Source of the DNA: Xiphydria camelus
Taxonomy: Eukaryota > Arthropoda > Insecta > Hymenoptera > Xiphydriidae
Direction of reading: 5' to 3'
NCBI GenBank assembly: GCA_963678675.1
Contig: OY783194.1
Location: 9,454,607 to 9,518,606 of the forward strand
Length of the DNA stretch: 64,000 nucleotides
Part shown: piece by piece, positions 55,195 through 64,000 of the stretch
Position numbering within the stretch: the stretch's first letter is position 1
Layout of the letters: the number at the start of each line of letters is the position of its first letter
The notes under the pieces: model-generated
The model's input: the letters and a program-made list of their open reading frames with translations, nothing else
The model's database searches: none
Told to the model about the DNA's origin: nothing
Position numbers and translations under genes: made by a program

Positions 55195-55267
55195 ATACAT
55201 AGCGTCTTAATAATGATTGAGGGGATCCGCCACCAGATGGCGAGCATCCAATGTCGATTGCCAATAG

Positions 55268-57035
55268 AATAGAGAAAAGAAATTAGTCGAGGGCTCTCTG
55301 AAAATATTACGTATAGTACTGGTAAAAGAACCAATAGGACTCTTCACACACACAATGGCACACTATTTCGATGAACCGTAGTTTCTACGCACTTCTTTTT
55401 CTACTTCCATTTGAAATAGCACTTATTGATTTATTGATAACTATAGAAATATTGGTTTTTAATCAAAACGCTCTTACAGAAGTATTTATCAGCACAAAAA
55501 CTTGTTTTCCATAAGAAAAGAAAATAGATGTCCCTTCCATATTAAAATAATTATAACAAATTTGTTTATAAAGTGACCGTATTTCTGAATGGATGACAGG
55601 GAAGAATAAAATTGTAACTACATGCTCAATTTTTTTTTCAGATTTTTAAAAAATGGCGACACCCGAAAAAGAGGCACTTTAAAAATTATTTGTTTAAAAA
55701 AGAACCTTAATTATCAATTTGTTTCACGTTGCTTAAATTCCTTATAAGGTTCAAGCTTTTCTGCGTAAGTATTCCAAATTTCATTAAACTGCGATTTTTC
55801 CTTTGAACGTTAGAACTTATTGAATCCAACCGACTCGAAAACTTTAGTGTTATAACTTTTACATTTTTCAAAATTTTCAAGAACCATTTGGCATACGTGT
55901 TCGCAATGCAATTGCTATCAGAAGCAGCAGTTCGTCCGAAAAGAATCCGAAGTCAATTTATTTTTGTGACGTCTAATGAATATAAATCTTAAGGAGAAAA
56001 ATGCATTAATAAATTAAACAACTGACTTACGAAGTTATTCCACGAATAGGGATTCATATGTATTGAAACATATCATTATTTAAGCATTCAGAATTGAAGG
56101 TTATGACCGATAGAGAAAATAAAGAATGAATGCGAGTGAGATCAATAATAGGGACAATGTTATTAAAACATAATAAATTGTTCATTTTTTAATCGGATTG
56201 TACTCAACTCAACTTTCTGTTTACATCAGATATTTCCTACGAAAGCGTTCTTAATCAATGAAATCAATTTAAAAAGAAAAACATTAAAGAAAGATTCATT
56301 TTCGGAAGGGCCTTTGGAAAGATAAATCCCACAAGGCAGTCGAATCAGTCGACAGTTGAAAAAAAATCTATATTTAGTTTTTTGCGTTTTCTGGCTCTTA
56401 TATAGGTATCAAGAGACACGGTAGTGTCTCGCGGCATGTTCGTTCATCGCAGCATCGCAGCACCCGTTTCTCTTTACAGGAAAGATGTCTGCCCTCTTCA
56501 CCCTTCAATTTTTACACCGCATTTTCTCAATAAATATATGTATATAACCAAAATTATGCTTAATTACCCCATATAAATTGATTATTCTCTACTGATAGAG
56601 ACCAGAATAAATGTTATAAGTTACATATTAACAGAGATTCATCCTTAACACAACGCGAAGCCACGCCCCACCCGCCTAAAACTCGAGGATTACTTTAAAA
56701 ATATTTTTTTTTTCCTTGAATTCAGAAAATTATAGCGAGCATTTCCATTACTGCAACTATTTCCATGCAATAACATATATTATGGTTTCACGCCGATTAT
56801 TATAGGTATATGTTCAATTGCTCGTTTCATATGGTGACAGTAAATGTATCAAGTTGTCAAAATAGCTTTTAAAAAAAGAAGGAAATGACATGACTCTATA
56901 TTATCGACTATCGGATTATTTACCTATACCTTACCGACTGCCGAAGTTAAATTTCAAGTTATCGGCCATAGGTATGACTTTGATTGGTTTGCCCGCGGAC
57001 ATACGGAGTTATTTATGGAAATCCTTTCACGAACG
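55268..57035. other. Region without recognised genes
   Basis: 55540-55930 is the inverse of the dispersed repeat at 33540-33940. The remainder (55930-57035) is AT-rich with no supportable feature. Confidence 0.5.
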
Positions 57036-57039
57036 AATT

Positions 57040-57905
57040 GTTCTGGGTAATTAAGTATTACTGCAGAACGAGTAGGTTAGAAGATTTTCATGAAGATTCA
57101 CGATTTTCTGACATGTCATCTCGTACAGGTGCAATCGAAGAGGATCTAGCTCGTGTTCTGCCTGTAAAAAGATACTCGATGGACATCGGAGAATGTCAAT
57201 CTTGTCACCGAGCGCCTATTACCCACGGCACATTAATTGCACTACGCGCTTCTCGTTTAATTCAACTATTCCAACGTGAAATAACTTTTACTTCTTTCAT
57301 GGTAATAACCCTTTATGAACTGTTCGTGGTAGGAGGGAGCGATCGATAATAGAGACTCGTCGTAGACAAGTTCGTCTATTAAAACTAAAAGGAAATTCGG
57401 TGTGCCGAACTACTACTGCGATAATGTGCCCGAGCTCGTAGTCTATTTTGCAATTAACGTTAACATAATCGTGATTATGCTCGGGTGATGGGTGTTCCAA
57501 AAGAGGTATGTTGATACTAAACATCGGTTGCTGTAAGCTGACTTGCTAGTGTATGCTTTGCAACTGGAACATCATCGCAGGAATAATTTGTTTACGATTA
57601 GTCACAATCATTGATCGTTTACCCCTTCGATCAACAATTCGTACAAGGTAAATACTTTGAAAGACGTAAACGTTACTTAAAGCAGGAATAGTTGAAACGA
57701 AAAGCGCATATTGTAATGAAAGTACTATGGGTGAAAGGCGCTCGGTGACAAGCCTGACATTTTCCGATGTCCATCGAGTCATCTTTTTACGGACAGGACA
57801 CGAGCTAGATCCTCTTTGGTTGCACCTGTACGAGATGACATGTCAGAAAATCGTGAGTCTTCATGAAAATCTTCTAACCTACTCGTTCTGCAGTAATACT
57901 TAATA
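57040..57905. repeat. Inverted repeat pair, arms about 180 bp
   Basis: 57045-57220 (AACGAGTAGGTTAGAAGATT onward) is matched in inverse by 57725-57905. The intervening 500 bp contains weak palindromes but no recognised gene; the open frame 56984-57349 spans the left arm and has no known family. It abuts the next foldback. Confidence 0.7.
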
Positions 57906-58139
57906 ATAAAAAACTATTCTCCTACATGTACATATTCTCCTGATGAATAAATTCCAAAAGGTAGTGAAATCCCCCCACAAAAACAGATTCTCTGTAAAAA
58001 AAAGGCGGCATTTTCATTCAGTGCCAACAAAAATTGATACGTAAAATACTCTCCAAAAAAGATTTGAAATCAATTAAGATCGCCATGTTCAAGATTTATA
58101 TATAAAAAGTAAAAAGCATCATTTGAAAGGAAAATTATT

Positions 58140-58276
58140 AGGTTCATTCCAAGAAACATGAGTACTGGTTCTGAACTCGACGGAGTGTGCGCAGTTTGAC
58201 TTTTGGGACGGCTAGGTCAGACTGCGCAGACTCCGTTGAGTTCAGAACCAGTTCTCGTGTTAGTTGGAACGAACCT
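58140..58276. mobile_element. 137-bp MITE, left arm
   Basis: AGGTTCATTCCAAGAAACAT and the matching end GTTAGTTGGAACGAACCT, with ATT on both sides (58137-58139, 58277-58279). Copy 1 of the foldback has the empty site (near 7041-7047). The interior is a near-perfect hairpin. Confidence 0.85.
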
Positions 58277-58353
58277 ATTGTAAATCAAGTTACTATAAAA
58301 TTCGACTAAAAAAATTTATAACAAAATTTTAATAAAAAAGAACGCCGCGTTTA

Positions 58354-59112
<759 letters not shown>

Positions 59113-59303
59113 TCATATTTTATCCACTATATACAGGTGGTATCATATAAGTGTATGAATTTATTTATATACATAAGTGCATAAACATCGAGTATAATTC
59201 TGTCTGAATTTGTTATTTTGAAGTAAAAAACGCGGCATTCTTTTTTATTAAAATTTTGTTATAAATTTTTTTAGTCGAATTTTGTAGTAACTTGATTTAC
59301 AAT

Positions 59304-59440
59304 AGGTTCGTTCCAACTAACACGAGAACTGGTTCTGAACTCAACGGAGTCTGCGCAGTCTGACCTAGCCGTCCCAAAAGTCAAACTGCGCACACTCCGT
59401 CGAGTTCAGAACCAGTACTCATGTTTGTTGGAATGAACCT
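59304..59440. mobile_element. 137-bp MITE, right arm
   Basis: The inverse counterpart of 58140-58276, with the same length and the same flanking trinucleotide (AAT at 59301-59303 and 59441-59443). It shares sequence detail with the left copy (GTACTGGTTCTGAACTCGAC). Confidence 0.85.
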
Positions 59441-59819
59441 AATAATTTTCCTTTCAAATGATGCTTTTTACTTTTTATATATAAATCTTGAACATGGCGA
59501 TCTTAATTTATTTCAAATCTTTTTTGGAGATATAATATACATGAAAAAAAATCGATATGCTCGAATTCGTAAAAATAAAGAAGTTATGGCTATTAGAGCA
59601 GAAATGATCGATTAACAGAAACCTATAGTAAACGTATTTTTCCTATATTCATTACTTCTATGGAACATCTGAATGCGAATATGATGCACTATGATGGGAA
59701 ACAAATTTTATATCCTTGCTGCATCCTTAAAGTATCATGGTCGATCCCATTATCGCTATTGAAATGCTAAAGTTTTATATATCATATCCACTTATAGTTA
59801 GGAGAGATCTCTCTATACT

Positions 59820-60000
59820 ATAAAATAGTTTTTCGGATCGACGACCGACCGACCAACCCGAAACCTCCCCCACCAATCGCCCACTGACGCATCGGTCCAC
59901 CTATCGCCTACCCCCCCCCCCATCGCGTCCCCCCGCCCCGCATCGGCCGCCAATGGGATGCAGTATGCTATCAATCGTTAATCGGTGCGTTACAAGCCAG
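59820..60000. repeat. Repeat shared in inverse with 49960-50075
   Basis: GATGCGTCAGAGGGCG and GGTAGGCGATAGGTGGACCG at 49990-50025 correspond in inverse to CGCCCACTGACGCATC and CGGTCCACCTATCGCCTACC here. Both end in a C/G homopolymer and a CGGTCGGTCG-type repeat. The family is unknown. Confidence 0.65.
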
Positions 60001-60311
60001 TCGAGAGAGGTCCGTCTACCTGTTTGGTCGGCGTTTTATCGAATTCGAACGACGCGAAGCGTCGCGAGATAAGTCAGTTGACCGACCGTCGTACCCTACA
60101 AACTTGGGGAAGCGCCACGATAGCGGCGCGAGGGCGATAGCCCCCGGGGGTTGGCGAGCGAAACGATCAGGGACGGATGCCCCCCTAATTATGTTAGATA
60201 TTATTTCACTCAAATTAATTTTTTTTTAATGAGAATGGTATAAAAAATTATTGCGTACAGAAAAAAAAATTAAAAATTGAAAACGCATGAGAGGTGATAT
60301 TGTGTGATTCA

Positions 60312-60438
60312 GGGCCGGTTTTACCAACACGGTATAAAAGCGGTATAGCGCTATACTGAGAATAACAAGCACGCAAGCCTTATGGTTATTCTCAGTATAG
60401 CGCTATACCGCGTGTATACCTGTTGGTAAAACCGGCCC
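60312..60438. mobile_element. 127-bp hairpin MITE
   Basis: GGGCCGGTTTTACCAACACG and its reverse complement (TGTTGGTAAAACCGGCCC), inner palindrome GTATAGCGCTATAC. The flanks are TCA and TTA, an imperfect TNA pair. Resembles the PIF/Harbinger-like MITE at 46513. Confidence 0.8.
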
Positions 60439-60439
60439 T

Positions 60440-60850
60440 TAAAGTACACGAGAAGGTGATGGGTTATCTTCCATCAGGAGAGGTCGAGGTTAGAGGTAGG
60501 GTAGAGGTATTGAATAGGGTTAAGTAAGATATTTCTACGAAAGAGCTAATACGTGTTGCAGATCCAAGTCCAGATCCTGTATCTACTGCCGACTGTCTCA
60601 ATTTTAAACGTTGGTAGTAATTTTCTACAATTGGCAACAGGTCGGTAATTGTGATCCAGTATCTACCGTGTGTTTTCGAGGATGGGGCGATAACCCGGGT
60701 GAACGCATAAGAGTTTCTTTGTAGCACACTCGAACTAGACAAATCTAGGGAAATGCGCGACAGAGAGGTTCTTATGCACCCGCCAGATGTTCTCAATCGC
60801 ACTCGCATACTTCCGATGTACCCCATCCCCGAAAGCACGCCGTATGTATA
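60440..60850. other. Non-repetitive stretch with an unidentified open frame
   Basis: A 124-codon frame on the minus strand (60838-60464, MLSGMGYIGSMRVRLRTSGG onward) has no recognised family and a composition compatible with chance. No other feature was seen. Confidence 0.2.
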
Positions 60851-61060
60851 CCCGTGCTCACGGATTCTGTCGCTGGTGACTTTTTTTTAATGTTATTTTT
60901 AAACGTACTAACCAATGATTAATCAATCCTCATGCTTTCATTAACGAGAGTAGATGCCACCGTAGCTAATGATGGCATGAGAATTAATTGTTCATTGGCT
61001 AGTACGTTTAAAAATAACATTTAAAAAAGTCACCAGCGACAGAATCCGTGAGCACGGGTG
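60851..61060. mobile_element. 210-bp MITE, copy 2
   Basis: CCCGTGCTCACGGATTCTGT at the left and the inverse ending GAGCACGGGTG, flanked by TA (60849-60850, 61061-61062). Same length and layout as 54985-55194, with differing bases inside the arms (TCGCTGGTGAC against AGCCTAGTCAC). Confidence 0.85.
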
Positions 61061-61062
61061 TA

Positions 61063-61785
61063 CAGATTGATTGCACACGTCAGGTGTAAAACAGTAGTGA
61101 GTGACTGTAAAATGAGTTTCTGTGCAAAATACAGAAGAGAAATTTTGAATTATTATACAGGTATGTACGTAACAAAGATCCGAATTATTCAACTTCAATT
61201 CCCAAAATAACCTCCACATATTTCCCTTCTCTTATTGTTTTTTCATCTGAATCTTTTTTGAACGTAAAAGTTTGAAATATTATCTTATTTAATTTTAGAA
61301 ACTAAAGGAGAAATGCATGGAAGCAAAGATTTCACTTAAAAGTAATAAATTTGTACGAAAAACTTTAAAGCTCATTTACCAATACTTACACTACTTCACG
61401 TCTCATAAGATTCGAACTGAACCGAAGCACCGACTTGGATGAACCATAGCTTACTCGTATTCTCTTCGTAAACAGATGCATTCTGGTCCTAGTGTGAGAA
61501 TTTTTGATAGAATGTAATTCGTGGTAGTGGTACTCGTTTTCGTGTCGTTTTCTTATTCAATATCCTTTTTTCGAATAAATATAGTGATATCTTTGTTCGT
61601 GTAGTTGCAAATTGAAATCCCTACACTCGGACCGGAAAGCATCTTCTTATGAAGAGAATAAGTTGTGGTTCATCCAAGTCGATGTTTTGGTTCAGTCCGA
61701 ATCCTACGAGACGTGTAAAAATTTAAATAGCTTGTATTAATTGTGGAGCTGCTGGCAATTTAATTCTTAGCTTCAATATTTTTAG
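61063..61785. other. Region without recognised genes
   Basis: Contains an inverted pair GATTCGAACTGAACCGAAGC (61410s) against GTTCAGTCCGAATC (61690s), probably another small foldback of about 300 bp. No coding recognised. Confidence 0.45.
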
Positions 61786-61787
61786 TA

Positions 61788-62365
61788 CAGGGTGCACCAA
61801 CGAAACTTGCTGATTTGAGAGGTGGATAAAACAAACAAATATATAGATATGGTTTTCATTATTTTTCTTATATTTGTACGTAATGGGATATTTAAAATTA
61901 CATAGTTTTAAAAATAATATTAGGCAAGTGACGCCCCTCATTGTCAATACCCCGAATTAGACGATTTGTGAAGTTTTGATTAACTCGTTCTAACATAGCT
62001 ATGGGTATGCCGGCTATTGCTTGGCGAATATTCTCCTTTAAGTGGGGTAAGGTCCTTGGACGATCGGCGTAAACAATGGATTTCAGATAACCCCATAAAA
62101 AGTAGTCGCAAGGGGGCACCTCGGGCGGGAATATTGAAGTGTACACGAAATGCACGTTGCGTGGCAATGATCGACTGTCCGTTAGAAAAGTAGGCTTCTA
62201 AAACGCGCGTTGCTCCTTCGTCCAATGCATTTTCGCTTCTGACGCTAAGGATAAAGAAACTTCCCAACCCACACATCTTCGCATGAGACTATCCCCACCC
62301 ACGACTTACCCCCCCTCCCTTCACGGCGCGCTGTTCTAATTAGCAAGTTTCGTTCGCGCACCCTG
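61788..62365 (-). mobile_element. Internally deleted mariner
   Basis: CAGGGTGCACCAACGAAACT and its diverged inverse (CGTTCGCGCACCCTG), flanked by TA (61786-61787, 62366-62367). The minus strand encodes the start (NALDEGATRVLEAYFSNGQS, ATQRAFRVHF) joined after a large deletion to the end (PEVPPCDYFLWGYLKSIVYA). The remaining 578 bp is typical of a non-autonomous deletion derivative. Confidence 0.85.
61898..62276 (-). pseudogene. mariner transposase, N- and C-terminal ends fused
   Basis: The N-terminal part (62276-62110) has a helix-turn-helix-like ATQRAFRVHFNIPARGAP. The C-terminal part (62167-61898) has the third catalytic aspartate in PPCDYFLWGYLK and the closing NRLIRGIDNEGRHLPNIIFK. The first two catalytic aspartates are deleted and the two parts lie in different frames. 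Confidence 0.8.
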
Positions 62366-62684
62366 TACTTCGAGGGAGTATTGTACAGTATTTTTATTAA
62401 AAACGCGCGTACATCACTTTTTTCCTAGCAAAAACCTAATATGAATTTTTTTCTTTTTAGGATTGACTCAATTCCCTGTGGACTTAGTTTATCTGCTATT
62501 GTGTAAAATTTAAAAATATTTCAAATTTAAAAATTAATTTCTAACCACCCTACATCGAGATTTTTGTAAAATGTCTCGTTGAAATATAGCATCCCGGGAA
62601 AAAATGTTTTTATATAACCATATATAATTAAATATAGTATAATTGGATATAATCAGATTCAAAATTTGTCACTATCTGGTTATA

Positions 62685-63395
62685 CAGGGTGAACCAGGTT
62701 AAACGTCTTTTTTTTTATATGATAGAATAACAAGAAAAAAGTAGACTTTCATAAGAAATTTAAAAAAAAAATGTTTCCTAACAGATACAGGGTGTCAAAG
62801 TTTCGAAAAAAAATGGTTTTCTCATCATAACTTCTAAACTATTTGATCGATTTCCATAAAATTTCGCACACGAACTAATGTAATACAGCTCTAAGTAATG
62901 ATCAAATAATTTAAAGAAATTCTCCAGTGGCGTAGATACTGGGGGCCGGTACCCCCTTTTCCCCCTTCCAATCTTCGACGCCACTAAATATTTGCAAAGA
63001 AAATTTAATTATTGGATTCCCCGTTTAATTTAGAGAAGAAAATGACCCTTGCAAATTTTTGATTTATGGCTTCGTTTTTGCGATATTTATTTTAATTTAT
63101 AGGGTTGCGAGCAGGCCAAAACAAGGTTGAACGTCATTAATTATGATATGTGATAGAACAACAAGAAAAAAGTAGACTTTCATAAGAAAATTTTTTTCAA
63201 AAATGTTTCCTGACAAGGATACAGGGTGTCAAAGTTTCGAAAAAGTGGTTCTCTCATTATAACTTTGACACCCTGTATCTTTGTTAGGAAACATTTTTGA
63301 AACAAATTTTCTTATGAAAGTCTATTTTTTCCTTGTTGTTCTATCACATATCATAATTAATGACGTTCAACCTAGTTTTCGCCTGCTCGCAACCC
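62685..63395. mobile_element. CAGGGTG-type element relic with nested MITE
   Basis: The left end CAGGGTGAACCAGGTTAAAC (TA before it) matches the 901-bp element at 50889; the matching right end was not found. 62960-63110 is the inverse of part of that element's interior. A MITE follows at 63102-63395. Confidence 0.6.
63102..63395. mobile_element. 294-bp foldback MITE, TA-flanked
   Basis: GGGTTGCGAGCAGGCCAAAA at the left, TTTTCGCCTGCTCGCAACCC at the right, with TA on both sides (63100-63101, 63396-63397). The arms of about 130 bp include TACAGGGTGTCAAAGTTTCG. A partial copy lies inside the 901-bp element (51345-51378). Confidence 0.8.
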
Positions 63396-63397
63396 TA

Positions 63398-64000
63398 AAA
63401 TATAGAAAATTTAACATTTTCGAATGCTTCTTTTTTTAAATTGCTTAAGAAATTCCCTACTTCTTAAATAAAATGATATTCTTTTTTTTCACGCAATTGT
63501 TTACAAACTGTCAAGTAAATAAACGATATCTCTCGATATATTGAATTAATTTTTCTTCTTTGTGTTCCATAATTTTGTTTGTTAAATTCTTTCATATTAC
63601 ACTCGGGTCATTTTTTTGTGATTGGCGTAATTTTTGAAATATCTCCGTCTTCAAAAGTTGCTTTTTCAACTACTTGGTGCATCCGGAGAACCGCTGGTGC
63701 TACACATATAGTCTATGTCTACGCCGCGCGCGTTCACCCTATTAGGCCGGTCAAAATCGACACAAAAAATCGCTAAATTCGCAAAACATGATGTATCTCT
63801 GATTTTTTAGTATGTTGTTTGGATCCATTAGGACTATGTATACCCAAGTTTGCAACTCTCAAAAAGTTGTGGAAAAATTCTTACACACCAAAAACCGCGA
63901 AATTTTTGGACTTGTTTCAGATTCTGCTCTATATCTCCTAATCCATGCATTTTTCGTCGAAAGCTATTCTATACATTTTTTTAAGAGCATTAAATTTGTG
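63398..64000. other. AT-rich end of window without recognised features
   Basis: Read on both strands; no coding, repeat or RNA feature can be supported. Confidence 0.5.

Larger units (their letters stand above)
54425..55267. repeat. Duplicated segment, second copy
   Basis: Matches 50542-52086 without the 901-bp insertion but with its own 210-bp MITE at 54985-55194. The preceding GC-rich stretch (54270-54416) ends GCGTGAGTGGGGAGCC, which occurs in inverse at 50086-50101 beside the first copy. Confidence 0.85.

Noticed and set aside
56984..57349. 121-codon frame as a host gene
   Set aside because: It covers an inverted-repeat arm, has no recognised family, and the mirrored arm does not keep the frame.

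Overview
This window is 64 kb of transposon-dense eukaryotic DNA, most likely from an insect genome. The families present (mariner/Tc1, Tc5-like, PIF/Harbinger, piggyBac, THAP elements, an I/Jockey-type LINE and tRNA-derived SINEs) are typical of arthropods. I cannot name the species; Hymenoptera would fit, but that is only an impression. I see no intact host gene, no rRNA or CRISPR array, and nothing bacterial. Two 200-base runs of N are assembly gaps. Almost every longer open frame is a transposon relic, and most are frameshifted or cut.

Layout. 1-1944 is the right half of a Tc5-like transposon. A fuller copy lies at 13497-17247, inserted with a TTA target duplication into a 1326-bp TA-flanked non-autonomous element (12790-17869). 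The uninterrupted sister of that element, at 29463-30788 on the other strand, gives the exact empty site. 3226-6750 and 46702-49836 are two different long-palindrome elements carrying relics of one protein family (a CDTTS motif followed by a Cys-rich tail). 6860-10780 holds nested foldbacks and a piggyBac-like C-terminus. 17870-25960 is AT-rich and mostly featureless apart from two MITEs. 25960-33000 holds PIF/Harbinger-type ends, a decayed satellite of about 145 bp, and two broken PIF/Harbinger transposases. 34121-36060 is a pair of foldbacks. 36405-45897 is a 9.5-kb foldback with a GACA target duplication, carrying a THAP element, a LINE tail, a Tc1-like palindrome, a mariner palindrome and several MITEs. 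50540-55270 is a duplicated segment in which each copy carries different later insertions. 57040-59530 is a palindrome with a large GA-rich microsatellite at its centre. 61788-63395 holds a deleted mariner and CAGGGTG-type elements.

How the parts relate. The recurring theme is one-sided palindromisation. In at least five unrelated DNA transposons here, one end of the element, including the end of its coding region, is present a second time in inverse orientation at the other end, where the missing part of the gene should be. In the Tc5-like element and in the 46.7-49.8 kb element, the extra arm keeps a zinc-binding C-terminus in frame that the main arm has lost. Nested insertions with readable empty sites allow the order of events to be worked out in several places.
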